A stretch of DNA of 64,000 nt from Streptomyces sp. DH5 (GCF_020873915.1 NZ_JAHWGP010000005.1:220425-284424); one strand, 5' to 3'. Positions 47,913 through 58,959 are shown, numbered from the stretch's first letter. Notes: generated from the sequence alone by a model not told the origin. Numbers and translations: made by a program.

Positions 47913-48833
47913 TCAATACCCGTGCACGGGTTCGGTCTCGCCGCGCGGGGACGGGCTTCGGTGCCAGGGACGGATCAGCTCCTCGGCGGCCCACCGTGCG
48001 ACGCCGTCGGGATACGGCGCCGGCAGCCCGAGGACGATGTGCCGGAAGCCGGCGTCGAGCGCCTCGCCGATCGCCGCCCTGGTGTCACCGGGCCGGGCGG
48101 TGTCGACGGGCAGGTGGATCGAGCGGACGATCGAGTCGGGATCGCGGCCGATCTCCGCGCAGTAGCGGTCCAGCAGGGCGCCGCGGCGGGCCACGTCGTC
48201 CCGGTCGCCGCCGGGGACGTTCCACAGGTCCGCGTGTTCCGCGACCACCCGCAGCGTCGCCGAGGAGCGCCCGCCGATGAGGATCGGCGGGTGGGGGCGC
48301 TGCACGGGCTTGGGGTTGCCGAACGCCCCCGTGAGGTGGTGGTGGGTGCCGTGGAAGTCGAAGGGTTCCTCCTCGGTCCACAGTCGCCGGATCAGCGCGC
48401 ACGCCTCGGCGAGGCTCTCCACGGCCTGCGCGGGGGGATGGAAGGGCAGGCCGTGCGCCGGGTACTCGCGCCGGGCCTCGGGCGGGTTCGGGCGGGACCC
48501 GACGCCGATGCCGAAGTCGAGCCGTCCGCCGGAGACGATGTCGACGGTCGTGGCGATCTTGGCGAGCAGCGCGGGCGGCCGGAACCGGTTGCTGGTGACC
48601 ATCACCCCCAGCCGCAGCCGGCGGGTCTGCGCCGCGAGGGCGGAGAGCAGCGTCCAGCCCTCGAAGGCCGGGCCCCACGGGTCGCCGAAGATGGGCATGA
48701 GGTGGTCGAACAGCCAGGCGTGCTCGATCTCCGGGACGGCGTCGGCCTCGCGCCAGACGCGCAGGACGTCGTCGTAGCCGACCTGCGTCGGGGCGGTCAT
48801 GATGCCGAATCGGGGCCGGGGCGCGGGTGACAT
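47913..48833 (-). CDS. LLM-class (luciferase-like) flavin/F420 oxidoreductase
   Basis: A 306-residue TIM-barrel oxidoreductase with the family pattern: WLFDHLMPIFGDPWGPAFEGW, RLRLGVMVTSNRFRPPALLAK, SGGRLDFGIGVG and PPILIGGRSSATLRVVAEHAD. In actinobacteria many such enzymes use F420, though FMN cannot be excluded. It lies 22 bp after the aldo/keto reductase gene in the same direction, so the two may form an operon. Confidence 0.88.
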   Translation of the reverse strand: MSPAPRPRFGIMTAPTQVGYDDVLRVWREADAVPEIEHAWLFDHLMPIFGDPWGPAFEGWTLLSALAAQTRRLRLGVMVTSNRFRPPALLAKIATTVDIVSGGRLDFGIGVGSRPNPPEARREYPAHGLPFHPPAQAVESLAEACALIRRLWTEEEPFDFHGTHHHLTGAFGNPKPVQRPHPPILIGGRSSATLRVVAEHADLWNVPGGDRDDVARRGALLDRYCAEIGRDPDSIVRSIHLPVDTARPGDTRAAIGEALDAGFRHIVLGLPAPYPDGVARWAAEELIRPWHRSPSPRGETEPVHGY

Positions 48834-48855
48834 GGGCGGGCGGACCTCCGGGCGG

Positions 48856-49878
48856 TCAGCGGCGACGGCGCAGTGACGCGTCGAGCAGCGCGGGCGGCGT
48901 GTCGAACTTCTCGTGCGGGGCCAGGTCGACGCCCGGCGCGACGATCTCGTCGACGGCGTCGAGGACGTCGGCGGAGAGCACGGTGTCGGCGGCGGCGAGC
49001 TGCGCCCGCAGGTGGTCCGGCGTGCGCGGGCCGATGAGCGCGCTGGTCACGGCGGGGTGCGCGGTGACGAAGCCGAGCGCCAGCTGGATCATGGTCAGCC
49101 CGGCCCCGTCGGCGACCGCGGCCAGCCGTTCGACGGCGTCGAGCCGGGCACGGTTCACCGGAAGGGACAGGTCGAAGCGCTCCGGCAAGACCTTCGAGCG
49201 GCTGGTGGCGATGTCCCGGCCCGCACGGACCGCGCCGGACAGCCAGCCCGAGGCCAGTGGGCTCCACACCAGCACGCCGAGCCCGTACTCCTCGGTCACG
49301 GGCAGGACGTGGGCCTCGACTCCGCGCTGCAGGATCGAGTAGCCGGGCTGCTCGGTGACGTACCGGCCGAGGCGCAGGTCGCGTGCGGCCCACTGTGCCT
49401 GCACGATCCGGTGCGCGGGGAAGGTGGAGGAGCCGAAGTAGCGGATCTTGCCCGCGCGCTGCAGGTCGGTCAGTGCCGAGAGGGTCTCCTCGTCGCCGGT
49501 CTCCGGGTCCCAGCGGTGCATCTGGTAGAGGTCGACGTGGTCCACGCCGAGGCGGCGCAGGCTGTCCTCCAGCGCGGTGACCAGCCAGCGGCGTGAGCCG
49601 CCCTTGCGGTTGCGGTCCTCCCCCATCGGCATGGTCGCCTTCGTGGCCAGCACGACGTCGTCGCGGCGGCCGGCGAGGGCCTTGCCGACCATCTCCTCCG
49701 ACTCGCCGCCGCTGTACCAGTCGGCGGTGTCGATGAGGTTGACGCCGGCCTCCAGGGCCGCGTCGACGAGGGCGGTGGCCTCGTCCTGGGTGGTGCGCCC
49801 GATCGCACCGAAGTTCATCGCGCCGAGCGCGAGAGCACTGACCTGTACGCCGGTCCGGCCCAGGGTGCGGTACTGCAT
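48856..49878 (-). CDS. Aldo/keto reductase
   Basis: A 340-residue NADPH-dependent reductase with the AKR catalytic set Asp50 and Tyr55 (LIDTADWYSGG), Lys80 (LATKATMP) and His121 (LYQMHRWDP). The nucleotide site is near the C-terminus. It diverges from a TetR regulator, and two near-identical palindromes lie between them. It probably shares a transcript with the LLM oxidoreductase and is likely repressed by the TetR. Confidence 0.93.
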   Translation of the reverse strand: MQYRTLGRTGVQVSALALGAMNFGAIGRTTQDEATALVDAALEAGVNLIDTADWYSGGESEEMVGKALAGRRDDVVLATKATMPMGEDRNRKGGSRRWLVTALEDSLRRLGVDHVDLYQMHRWDPETGDEETLSALTDLQRAGKIRYFGSSTFPAHRIVQAQWAARDLRLGRYVTEQPGYSILQRGVEAHVLPVTEEYGLGVLVWSPLASGWLSGAVRAGRDIATSRSKVLPERFDLSLPVNRARLDAVERLAAVADGAGLTMIQLALGFVTAHPAVTSALIGPRTPDHLRAQLAAADTVLSADVLDAVDEIVAPGVDLAPHEKFDTPPALLDASLRRRR

Positions 49879-49912
49879 GGCCGTATCTCCTCATGACGGA
49901 AGGAAGCCGAAA

Positions 49913-49927
49913 CGGAACGCCGTTCCG
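49913..49927. promoter_or_regulatory. TetR-type operator 1
   Basis: CGGAAC, 3 nt, GTTCCG: perfect 6-bp arms, 35 bp upstream of the aldo/keto reductase start. Confidence 0.75.
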
Positions 49928-49944
49928 GTACGCCTGGAACGATA

Positions 49945-49959
49945 CGGAACACTGTTCCG
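49945..49959. promoter_or_regulatory. TetR-type operator 2
   Basis: CGGAACA, 1 nt, TGTTCCG: perfect 7-bp arms. Its centre is 32 bp from operator 1 (three helical turns), so two dimers could bind on the same face. A half site (ggaac) lies between. Confidence 0.75.
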
Positions 49960-50060
49960 CTTTGGCAAGGGTGAGCGTGCGCGAACTCGCAGGAGTGCGC
50001 GAACTCGCAGACGTGCGTGAGACCATGCGGGAGCGTGCGAGAGGCGGAAGGAACGACGCG

Positions 50061-50663
50061 GTGAACCAGAGCGACCAGGGCGACGAGGCGGAAGCCGGAC
50101 CCGCGACTCCGTCACGCCGCAAGGACGCCCGGCGCAACAAGGAGTCGCTGCTCGAAGCGGCCGCCGCGGTCTTCGTCACCTCCGGCGTGGACGCCCCGGT
50201 GCGCGACATCGCCTCCCGGGCCGGCGTCGGCCTCGGCACCCTCTACCGCCACTTCCCGACCCGGGCGGACCTGATCATCGGCGTCTACCGGCACCAGGTC
50301 GAAGCCTGCGCCGAGGCCGGCCCGGCCCTCCTGGCCGCCGCCCCGACCCCGCACGCGGCCCTACGGCAGTGGATCGACCTCTTCGTCGACTTCCTGGTCA
50401 CCAAGCACGGCCTCGCCGCCGTCCTGCGCTCCGACCAGGCGGGCTTCACCGCCCTGCACGACTACTTCCTCGACCGGCTCGTCCCGGTCTGCGCCGAACT
50501 CCTCGACGCCGCGGTCACCGCCGGGGAGATCCGCGCCGACATCGACGCCCTCACCCTCATGCGCGGTGTGGGCAACCTCTGCATCGGCGCGGAGAGCGAC
50601 CCGGACTACGACGCCCGCCGCCTGGCCGGCACCCTCGTCGACGGCCTGCGCCGCCCACACTGA
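50061..50663 (+). CDS. TetR-family repressor
   Basis: A 200-residue regulator with an N-terminal helix-turn-helix (VRDIASRAGVGLGTLYRHFPTRADLI, about residues 50-75) and a helical ligand domain. GTG 50061 has GGAAGGAA at good spacing; upstream ATGs at 49893 and 50025 would add low-quality sequence. It diverges from the aldo/keto reductase and probably binds the two palindromes at 49913-49959. Confidence 0.9.
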   Translation: MNQSDQGDEAEAGPATPSRRKDARRNKESLLEAAAAVFVTSGVDAPVRDIASRAGVGLGTLYRHFPTRADLIIGVYRHQVEACAEAGPALLAAAPTPHAALRQWIDLFVDFLVTKHGLAAVLRSDQAGFTALHDYFLDRLVPVCAELLDAAVTAGEIRADIDALTLMRGVGNLCIGAESDPDYDARRLAGTLVDGLRRPH

Positions 50664-50733
50664 CGACCCGCCCCACGCACCAGGTCCGTACCAACCCCTT
50701 GCCCCCGCCCCGTCCACCCCGCAAGCTCCCCTC

Positions 50734-51681
50734 ATGGAGCTGGAGTTGCGGCATCTGAGGGCGATCCGCGCGATCGCGGACGCGGGCAGCCTCACCCGGG
50801 CGGCGACCGACCTGGGGCTCGCCCAACCCGCGCTGAGCGCCCAGCTCAAACGAATCGAACGCGCCCTGGGCGGCACGCTGTTCGAGCGCGGCCGGCACGG
50901 CGTGCGGGCCACCGCGCTGGGTGAACTCGTGCTGGAACGCAGCCGGATCGTGCTGCCGGCGGTGACCGAGCTGCAGCAGGAGGCGGCCCGGTTCGCCCGG
51001 ACGCCCCGCGCGACGGCGTGCTTCCGGCTCGGCGGCACCCACGGCCCCCTGCTCGGAGCGGTGGTGGACCGGCTGGCCGAGGTGACTCCCGACGCCCGGG
51101 TGACGACCTGCGCCTCCTGGTCCGAGCGGGAACTGGCCGCGCTGCTCACCGAGGGCCGGCTGGACTTCGCCCTCGCGGGGACCTGCGGTTCCGCCGCGCC
51201 ACCCGGGGCGGAGGACCTGGTCTGGCAGGAGGTGGCGACCGACCCGGTGTTCGTCATGGTGCCGGAGGGGCACGCGCTCGCCCGCCCCGGCGAGGTGGAC
51301 CTGGGCGCGTGCGCCCGTGAGCAGTGGGCCTGCGTCCCGGGCGACGGCTGCTTCGGGGACTGCTTCACCGCGGCCTGCGCCCGCGCCGGTTTCACCCCGC
51401 ACCGCATGTACGAGACGGACACCTCCTCCCTGGTCCACCTGGTCCAGGTCGGCCGGGCGGTCGGACTGTGCCGGGCGACCTTCCCGGACACACCCGGGAT
51501 CGTCACCCGGCCGCTCACCGGGACCCCGCTGACCTGGCGGCACCTGCTCGGCTGGCACCGGCAGACGCTGCGGGCGGAGACGACGGGCACCGTGCTGGAA
51601 CAGGCCCGGCTGGCCCACGCGGACGTGGCGGCACGCAGTGGCGGCTACACGCGCTGGCGCGCCGCCCAGGCCGTTCCATAA
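50734..51681 (+). CDS. LysR-family regulator
   Basis: A 315-residue LTTR with an N-terminal helix-turn-helix (SLTRAATDLGLAQPALSAQLKRIERALGG) and a periplasmic-binding-protein-like ligand domain. ATG 50734 begins MELELRHLRAIRAIADAG, as is normal for the family. No obvious ribosome site is seen, so it may be leaderless. It lies 70 bp after the TetR gene; the target is unknown. Confidence 0.92.
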   Translation: MELELRHLRAIRAIADAGSLTRAATDLGLAQPALSAQLKRIERALGGTLFERGRHGVRATALGELVLERSRIVLPAVTELQQEAARFARTPRATACFRLGGTHGPLLGAVVDRLAEVTPDARVTTCASWSERELAALLTEGRLDFALAGTCGSAAPPGAEDLVWQEVATDPVFVMVPEGHALARPGEVDLGACAREQWACVPGDGCFGDCFTAACARAGFTPHRMYETDTSSLVHLVQVGRAVGLCRATFPDTPGIVTRPLTGTPLTWRHLLGWHRQTLRAETTGTVLEQARLAHADVAARSGGYTRWRAAQAVP

Positions 51682-51773
51682 CGCAAGGGAGGGGGCCGGC
51701 CGACGGCTTACGGCCCCCGGGCGGCCCTCCCTACGGTTTCGGCACCCCCCCACCGAGACCGAGGAGATGCCCC

Positions 51774-53141
51774 ATGCCCCACCGACGCCTTTCCCGACGT
51801 ACCAGAGCCGTGGGTGCCGCCGTCGCGGCGACGGCCGCGCTGCTCGGGGCCGGGCTCAGCGGCTCCGCGAGCGCGGGACCCGCCGCCCCCTCCGCCGCCC
51901 GGACGCTGCACACGGACGCCGCCCCGCCCGCCCTCCTCAAGGCCATGGAACGCGACCTCGGCCTGGACCGCACACAGGCGGAGCGGCGCCTGGCCAACGA
52001 GGCCGAGGCCGGCGCCACCGCCGGCCGCCTCCGCGCGGCACTGGGCGCCGACTTCGCCGGCGCGTGGGTACAGGGCGCCGAGTCCGGCACCCTGACCGTG
52101 GCGACGACGGACGCCGCCGACGTACGGGCCGTGGAGGCACAGGGCGCCCGGGCCGCCGTCGTGCGCCACACCCTGGCCGAGCTGGACGCGGCCAAGGCCC
52201 GCGTCGACCGGGCGGCGCGGCACCACGACAGCACCGACGCCCCCGTCTGGTACGTGGACGTCCGCACCAACAAGGTCGTCGTCCGGGCGGTACGCCCCGC
52301 CGCGGCCCACACCCTGCTGGCGGCGGCCCGCGTCGACGCCTCCCTGGCCCGCGTCGAGAAGTCCGCCGACCGGCCCCGCGCGCTGTACGACCTGCGGGGC
52401 GGCGAGGCCTACTACATCAACAACAGCGGCCGCTGCTCCATCGGCTTCCCCGTCACCAAGGGGACCCAGCAGGGCTACGCCACGGCAGGCCACTGCGGAC
52501 GGACCGGCAACAGCACCAGCGGCCACAACCGGGTGGCCCAGGGCACCTTCCAGGGCTCGGTCTTCCCCGGCCGGGACATGGCGTGGGTGGCCACCAACGC
52601 ACAGTGGACGGCGACACCGTACGTGAAGGGGGCGGGCGGCCAGAACGTCCAGGTCACCGGATCCGCGCAGGCCGCGGTCGGCGCCTCGGTCTGCCGCTCC
52701 GGCTCCACCACCGGCTGGCACTGCGGCACCATCCAGCAGCACGACACCAGCGTGACCTACCCCGAGGGCACCATCACCGGCGTCACCCGGACCACGGTGT
52801 GCGCCGAGCCCGGTGACTCGGGCGGCTCGTACGTCTCCGGCAGCCAGGCGCAGGGCGTCACCTCGGGCGGCTCCGGCAACTGCGGCAGCGGCGGCACCAC
52901 CTTCCACCAGCCGATCAACCCGCTGCTCCAGAACTACGGCCTCACCCTGAAGACGACCGGCGGCGACGATGACGACCCGCCCGGGGAGGAGGAGCCCGGC
53001 GGCACCTGGTCCGCGGGCACCGTCTACCAGGCGGGCGACACGGTCACCTACGGCGGCACCACCTACCGCTGCCTCCAGGCCCACCAGGCACAGCCCGGCT
53101 GGGAGCCCCCGAACGTCCCGGCCCTGTGGCAGCGCACCTGA
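51774..53141 (+). CDS. Secreted streptogrisin-like serine protease with chitin-binding domain
   Basis: A 455-residue preproprotein: signal peptide (about 1-34), alpha-lytic-type pro-region (about 40-200), chymotrypsin-fold protease and a linker followed by a CBM5/12-like domain (about 411-455, WSAGTVYQAGDTVTYGGTTYRCLQ). The triad is His240 (ATAGHC), Asp268 (GRDMAW) and Ser349 (PGDSGG). Streptogrisin C has the same layout. ATG 51774 is preceded by GAGGAG. It ends before a strong terminator. It probably degrades chitin-associated or cell-wall proteins. Confidence 0.94.
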   Translation: MPHRRLSRRTRAVGAAVAATAALLGAGLSGSASAGPAAPSAARTLHTDAAPPALLKAMERDLGLDRTQAERRLANEAEAGATAGRLRAALGADFAGAWVQGAESGTLTVATTDAADVRAVEAQGARAAVVRHTLAELDAAKARVDRAARHHDSTDAPVWYVDVRTNKVVVRAVRPAAAHTLLAAARVDASLARVEKSADRPRALYDLRGGEAYYINNSGRCSIGFPVTKGTQQGYATAGHCGRTGNSTSGHNRVAQGTFQGSVFPGRDMAWVATNAQWTATPYVKGAGGQNVQVTGSAQAAVGASVCRSGSTTGWHCGTIQQHDTSVTYPEGTITGVTRTTVCAEPGDSGGSYVSGSQAQGVTSGGSGNCGSGGTTFHQPINPLLQNYGLTLKTTGGDDDDPPGEEEPGGTWSAGTVYQAGDTVTYGGTTYRCLQAHQAQPGWEPPNVPALWQRT

Positions 53142-53162
53142 CCGTCCCACCCGACGGGGGAA

Positions 53163-53208
53163 CGAAGCGGCCCCGGGCACGCCTCCACGGCGCCCCGGGG
53201 CCGCTTCG
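53163..53208. terminator. 15-bp hairpin between convergent protease and nuclease genes
   Basis: Arms 53163-53177 and 53194-53208 pair perfectly over 15 bp with a 16-nt loop. It lies 22 bp after the protease stop and just before the convergent minus-strand fragment. Confidence 0.88.
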
Positions 53209-53214
53209 GCACCC

Positions 53215-53487
53215 TCAGCCCACCCCGCCCTCGAACACCTCCGCCATCGACCCGGCGGTGAGAGCCCTCTTGAACCACTCGTCCAGCACATCGGGGTCCC
53301 CGCAGCCGACGATCCGCTCCCGGTCCCCGTCGCCGACCTCGACGCCCCGGTGACCGAGCAGGAGCAGGAGCGCCTTCGCCTCGCCCTTCGCCTCGCCCTC
53401 CGCCTCGCCCTCCGCCCGGCCCTCCGCCCGGCCCTCGGCTCGAAGCTGCTGAGCGGTCTGCGACTGGAAGAAGGAGAGGTCCATCAT
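53215..53487 (-). pseudogene. Duplicated 3' fragment of the Rpn-like gene
   Basis: A 90-codon open frame repeating the C-terminal part of the next gene (LSFFQSQTAQQLRAEG through KRALTAGSMAEVF), but with its own end (EGGVG). Its first ATG overlaps the full gene's TGA in ATGATG, so it could be translated by coupling. It lacks the nuclease part. It is either a relic of tandem duplication or a separate small coiled-coil product. Confidence 0.7.
53237..53481. repeat. Direct repeat, copy A (3' end of Rpn-like gene)
   Basis: 245 bp nearly identical to 53521-53753. It differs mainly by one extra 12-bp unit in the region coding for repeated Glu-Gly-Glu/Arg/Lys-Ala tetrapeptides. Confidence 0.88.
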
Positions 53488-54407
53488 TCCGCGAGACCGG
53501 ACTCTTCGGCCGGCGCGAAGACCTCCGCCATCGACCCGGCGGTGAGAGCCCTCTTGAACCACTCGTCCAGCACATCGGGGTCCCCGCAGCCGACGATCCG
53601 CTCCCGGTCCCCGTCGCCGACCTCGACGCCCCGGTGACCGAGCAGGAGCAGGAGCGCCTTCGCCTCGCCCTTCGCCTCGCCCTCCGCCCGGCCCTCCGCC
53701 CGGCCCTCGGCTCGAAGCTGCTGAGCGGTCTGCGACTGGAAGAAGGAGAGGTCGACGGCCATGAGATGCCTCCAGAGTTCCGCGGCCCGCGTCGTGCCGA
53801 GCCCTTGTTCCATGAGTTCGATGAAGGTGCCCGCGCTGCTCTCGTCGTCGGCCGACAGGCCTTTCAGTGCCTTTGCCAGCGCGTTCAGTATGGCATCGGC
53901 TTCCGGATCCGAGCGGTGCAGAGCCGCCGACAGGATCGTGAGCGGGATGTCCCGTGCGGCCTCGTCGGGGCTGTCGATCACCGGCACGTCACTGGGGCCG
54001 AGGACCAGGGGCCGCAGGGTGAGCGAGGGCCACTGGCGCGGCCCGATGTCGAACTGCCGGGCTGCCCAGGCAGCCGTCTTCCGGTGCGGGCACACGACGA
54101 GGAGCACCGGCGGGACGCCGTACTTGGCGTAGACGTGGGACAGGTAGTAGGCCCAGCTGGCCGGCTTGTCCGCGCTCGGCCGGCTCTGCGACTCGACGGC
54201 GAGGACGAAACTGCCGTCCTCGGTGTCCATCCGCAGCAACGTGTCCACCCGGCGCTCCAGCGGCTGGATCTCCGTGAGGTCGGTGGAGAGCTCGGAGGCG
54301 GACACGGGTGGGGGGAAGGCGACGCCGAGGTTCCTGGCGACGCGTGAGAAGAGGCCCGGTTCCTGCTGGAAGATCCGGTGCAGGGCCTCATGGGATGAGC
54401 TGACCAT
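53484..54407 (-). CDS. Rpn/PD-(D/E)XK nuclease-like protein
   Basis: A 307-residue protein. The segment ERRVDTLLRMDTEDG followed by FVLAVESQSR gives the Asp and Glu-x-Gln of the PD-(D/E)XK fold found in Rpn recombination-promoting nucleases, and YYLSHVYAKYGVPPVLLVVCPH completes the core. The C-terminus has 4-residue repeats (EGRA/EGEA/KGEA) and a conserved end (LDEWFKRALTAGSMAEVF), the same as the downstream fragment. Such proteins are common and multi-copy in Streptomyces; their target is unknown. Confidence 0.72.
   Translation of the reverse strand: MVSSSHEALHRIFQQEPGLFSRVARNLGVAFPPPVSASELSTDLTEIQPLERRVDTLLRMDTEDGSFVLAVESQSRPSADKPASWAYYLSHVYAKYGVPPVLLVVCPHRKTAAWAARQFDIGPRQWPSLTLRPLVLGPSDVPVIDSPDEAARDIPLTILSAALHRSDPEADAILNALAKALKGLSADDESSAGTFIELMEQGLGTTRAAELWRHLMAVDLSFFQSQTAQQLRAEGRAEGRAEGEAKGEAKALLLLLGHRGVEVGDGDRERIVGCGDPDVLDEWFKRALTAGSMAEVFAPAEESGLAE
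53521..53753. repeat. Direct repeat, copy B (within the Rpn-like gene)
   Basis: 233 bp forming the 3' part of the full gene; copy A lies directly downstream with a 39-bp gap between them. Confidence 0.88.
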
Positions 54408-54511
54408 GAGCCGAAGCTATGGGAGGTGAAGCATGTGCCGGCCGCACTTGCCCGACGCTTCGCGCCATCGAGTGAACGCGATGCCACCGGAGTTGACGCC
54501 GGCACAGCGAA

Positions 54512-54543
54512 AGGGCCCGCACGACCGAAGTCGTACGGGCCCT
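54512..54543 (-). terminator. Hairpin terminator after tuf
   Basis: A 14-bp stem (54512-54525 with 54530-54543) with a cgaa loop and one C/A mismatch that is G-U in minus-strand RNA. It has the same design as the rplQ terminator. It lies 42 bp past the tuf stop. Confidence 0.9.
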
Positions 54544-54585
54544 CCTTGGTGCTCGCGCTGGAGCTACCAGGTCAGATCAGCAAGC

Positions 54586-55779
<1,194 letters not shown>

Positions 55780-55880
55780 TGGGGTCCTCCTGTGGAGTGG
55801 TTCTGTACGCCTTACTTCATCGGCGCCAGGTGATCTTTGCTGGGAAACCCGGGCCCGGGGCATTCCGCCAGGGTGGCGGC

Positions 55881-55910
55881 GGAATACCCACTTGCAGGCT
55901 CCGGGGTCAA
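55881..55910 (-). promoter_or_regulatory. Putative promoter of tuf
   Basis: On the minus strand there is TTGACC (55905-55910), an 18-nt spacer and TATTCC (55881-55886), between fusA and tuf. The -10 lies in an 8-bp inverted repeat (55862-55869 with 55878-55885). The leader would be about 95 nt. Confidence 0.7.
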
Positions 55911-55948
55911 GCCTAAAGCGTGGACGGGGATCCGTTAAACGGAGTCCC

Positions 55949-58075
55949 TTACTCGCCCTTGGCCTTCGCGATGATCTCCTCGGCGACGTTCCGCGGAACC
56001 TCGGCGTAGGAGTCGAACTGCATGGAGTAGCTGGCACGGCCGGACGTCTTGCTGCGCAGGTCGCCGACGTAACCGAACATCTCCGAGAGGGGCACGAGAC
56101 CCTTCACGACGCGGGCACCAGCCCGCTCCTCCATGGCCTGGATCTGGCCACGGCGGGAGTTGATGTCGCCGATGACCTCACCCATGTAGTCCTCGGGCGT
56201 GGTGACCTCGACGGCCATCATCGGCTCCAGGAGCACGGGCGAAGCCTTGCGCGCGGCCTCCTTGAAGGCCTGCGAACCGGCGATCTTGAACGCGAGTTCG
56301 GAGGAGTCGACCTCGTGGTAGCCACCGTCGATGAGCGTGACGCGGACGCCCGTCATCTCGTAGCCGGCCAGGATGCCGAACTGCATGGCCTCCTGAGCAC
56401 CGGCGTCGACCGAAGGGATGTACTCCTTCGGGATGCGGCCACCGGTCACCTTGTTCACGAACTCGTAACTGGCGTCGCCGCCCTCGATCGGCTCGATCGC
56501 GATCTGCACCTTGGCGAACTGACCGGTACCACCGGTCTGCTTCTTGTGGGTGTAGTCCACGCGCTCGACGGTCTTACGGATCGTCTCACGGTAGGCGACC
56601 TGAGGCTTACCGACGTTGGCCTCGACCTTGAACTCACGGCGCATACGGTCGACCAGCACCTCGAGGTGCAGCTCGCCCATACCACCGATGATGGTCTGGC
56701 CGGTCTCCTCGTCCGAGTGGACCTGGAAGGACGGGTCCTCCTCGGCCAGGCGCTGGATCGCGACGCCGAGCTTCTCCTGGTCGCCCTTCGACTTGGGCTC
56801 GATGGCGACCTGGATGACCGGCGCCGGGAAGTCCATGGACTCCAGGATGACCGGGCTCTTGTCGTCCGACAGCGTCTCACCGGTGGTGGTCTGCTTCAGA
56901 CCCATGACGGCGACGATGTCGCCGGCGCCCACCGACTCGATCTCCTCACGCTTGTTGGCGTGCATGCGGTAGATCTTGCCGATGCGCTCCTTCTTGCCCT
57001 TCACGGAGTTCAGCACCGCGGTGCCGGACTCCAGGCGGCCCGAGTAGACCCGGACGAAGGTGAGCTTACCGAGGTGCGGGTCGCTCATGATCTTGAAGGC
57101 GAGCGCGGCGAGCGGCTCGTCCTCCGACGGCTTGCGCGCGACGACCTTCTCCGCGTCCTTCGGGTCGTGGCCCTCGATGGCCTCGACGTCGAGCGGGGTC
57201 GGCAGGTAGCGCACGACCGCGTCGAGCAGGGGCTGAACGCCCTTGTTCTTGAACGCGGTGCCGCAGAACACGGGGGTGACGGTGGTCGCGTCGGCCTTGC
57301 CGGAGGCGATGGTGATGCGACGGATGGCCGCGTAGAGCTGCTCCACGGAGGGCTCGGTGCCCTCCAGGTACAGCTCCATCAGCTCCTCGTCGTTCTCCGC
57401 GACGGCCTCGAGCAGCTTGCCGCGGTACTCGTCGGCGAGCTCGGCGAGTTCCGCGGGGATGTCGACGGTGTCGTACATCTCGCCCTTGGTCGCCTCGGCG
57501 GACCAGACCAGGGCCTTCATCGTCACGAGGTCGACGACGCCCTTGAAGTCGGCCTCCGCGCCGATCGGCAGCTGCATGACCAGCGGCTGCGCGCCCAGGC
57601 GGTCGGAGATCATGCCCACGCAGCGGAGGAAGTCCGCACCGGTGCGGTCGAGCTTGTTCACGAAGCAGATGCGCGGAACGCCGTAGCGGTCCGCCTGACG
57701 CCACACCGTCTCGGACTGCGGCTCGACACCGGCAACGCCGTCGAACACCGTCACGGCACCGTCCAGGACGCGCAGCGAGCGCTCCACCTCGACGGTGAAG
57801 TCGACGTGCCCCGGGGTGTCGATGATGTTGATCGTGTAGTCGTTGTCCTCGAGCGGCCAGTGACAGGTGGTCGCAGCGGAGGTGATGGTGATACCACGCT
57901 CCTGCTCCTGCTCCATCCAGTCCATGGTCGCGGAACCCTCGTGCGTCTCACCGATCTTGTAGGAGACGCCCGTGTAGAACAGGATCCGCTCGGTGGTGGT
58001 CGTCTTGCCCGCGTCGATGTGGGCCATGATCCCGATGTTGCGGACCTTGGCCAGGTCAAGTGAAGTGGTAGCCAT
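55949..58075 (-). CDS. fusA: Elongation factor G
   Basis: Translocation GTPase of 708 residues. It has [24 protein letters not shown] and [10 protein letters not shown] in the G domain, the [29 protein letters not shown] region, and domain IV/V at the C-terminus. It lies 39 bp after rpsG in the str operon. Confidence 0.98.
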   Translation of the reverse strand: MATTSLDLAKVRNIGIMAHIDAGKTTTTERILFYTGVSYKIGETHEGSATMDWMEQEQERGITITSAATTCHWPLEDNDYTINIIDTPGHVDFTVEVERSLRVLDGAVTVFDGVAGVEPQSETVWRQADRYGVPRICFVNKLDRTGADFLRCVGMISDRLGAQPLVMQLPIGAEADFKGVVDLVTMKALVWSAEATKGEMYDTVDIPAELAELADEYRGKLLEAVAENDEELMELYLEGTEPSVEQLYAAIRRITIASGKADATTVTPVFCGTAFKNKGVQPLLDAVVRYLPTPLDVEAIEGHDPKDAEKVVARKPSEDEPLAALAFKIMSDPHLGKLTFVRVYSGRLESGTAVLNSVKGKKERIGKIYRMHANKREEIESVGAGDIVAVMGLKQTTTGETLSDDKSPVILESMDFPAPVIQVAIEPKSKGDQEKLGVAIQRLAEEDPSFQVHSDEETGQTIIGGMGELHLEVLVDRMRREFKVEANVGKPQVAYRETIRKTVERVDYTHKKQTGGTGQFAKVQIAIEPIEGGDASYEFVNKVTGGRIPKEYIPSVDAGAQEAMQFGILAGYEMTGVRVTLIDGGYHEVDSSELAFKIAGSQAFKEAARKASPVLLEPMMAVEVTTPEDYMGEVIGDINSRRGQIQAMEERAGARVVKGLVPLSEMFGYVGDLRSKTSGRASYSMQFDSYAEVPRNVAEEIIAKAKGE

Positions 58076-58114
58076 AAGGCTTCAGTCTTCTCTCGGTCTC
58101 GATGTGGGTAGCGA

Positions 58115-58585
58115 CTACCAGCGGTAGTGCGCGAAGGCCTTGTTGGACTCGGCCATCTTGTGCGTGTCCTCGCGCTTCTTCACAGCGGCACCGAGGCCGT
58201 TGGAGGCGTCGAGAAGCTCGTTGAGCAGACGCTCGGTCATGGTCTTCTCGCGACGGGCGCGGGAGTAACCGACCAGCCAGCGCAGCGCCAGGGTGTTGGC
58301 ACGACCGGGCTTGACCTCGATCGGGACCTGGTACGTGGCGCCACCGACGCGGCGGGACTTGACCTCGAGGGTCGGCTTGATGTTCTCGAGGGCGCGCTTC
58401 AGCGTGATGATCGGGTCGTTGCCCGTCTTCTCGCGCAGACCCTCCATGGCGCCGTACACGATGCGCTCGGCGGTGGAGCGCTTGCCGTTCAGCAGCACCT
58501 TGTTGATCAGGGAGGTCACCAGAGGAGAACCGTAAACCGGGTCGATGATGACCGGGCGCTTCGGGGCGGGGCCCTTACGAGGCAT
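58115..58585 (-). CDS. rpsG: 30S ribosomal protein S7
   Basis: A 156-residue protein that nucleates the 30S head, beginning [20 protein letters not shown], with [18 protein letters not shown] and NKAFAHYRW at the end. It lies 2 bp after rpsL. Confidence 0.98.
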   Translation of the reverse strand: MPRKGPAPKRPVIIDPVYGSPLVTSLINKVLLNGKRSTAERIVYGAMEGLREKTGNDPIITLKRALENIKPTLEVKSRRVGGATYQVPIEVKPGRANTLALRWLVGYSRARREKTMTERLLNELLDASNGLGAAVKKREDTHKMAESNKAFAHYRW

Positions 58586-58587
58586 TC

Positions 58588-58959
58588 TTACTTCTCCTTC
58601 TTGGCGCCGTAGCGGCTGCGAGCCTGCTTGCGGTTCTTGACACCCTGGGTGTCGAGCGAACCGCGGATGATCTTGTAGCGAACACCCGGCAGGTCCTTCA
58701 CACGGCCGCCGCGCACGAGCACGATGGAGTGCTCCTGCAGGTTGTGTCCCTCACCCGGGATGTAGGCCGTGACCTCGATGCCGCTGGTCAGACGCACACG
58801 CGCGACCTTACGCAGGGCCGAGTTCGGCTTCTTCGGGGTGGTCGTGAACACACGCGTGCAGACGCCACGACGCTGAGGGGAACCCTCGAGTGCGGGCGTC
58901 TTGTTCTTCTCGACCTTGTCCTGCCGGCCCTTGCGGACCAGCTGCTGGATCGTAGGCAC
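58588..58959 (-). CDS. rpsL: 30S ribosomal protein S12
   Basis: A 123-residue decoding-site protein, starting [19 protein letters not shown]. The segments [11 protein letters not shown] and [15 protein letters not shown] keep the lysines (around 43 and 88) whose changes give streptomycin resistance, so the sequence is of the sensitive type. GTG 58959 has GGAGAAG upstream. It is first in the str operon, after a leader of roughly 190 nt. Confidence 0.98.
   Translation of the reverse strand: MPTIQQLVRKGRQDKVEKNKTPALEGSPQRRGVCTRVFTTTPKKPNSALRKVARVRLTSGIEVTAYIPGEGHNLQEHSIVLVRGGRVKDLPGVRYKIIRGSLDTQGVKNRKQARSRYGAKKEK

Noticed and set aside
53164-53207. Considered an attachment site or insertion-sequence end because of its perfect inverted repeat
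   Set aside because: Its place between two convergent gene ends and the lack of any integrase or target duplication make a terminator far more likely.
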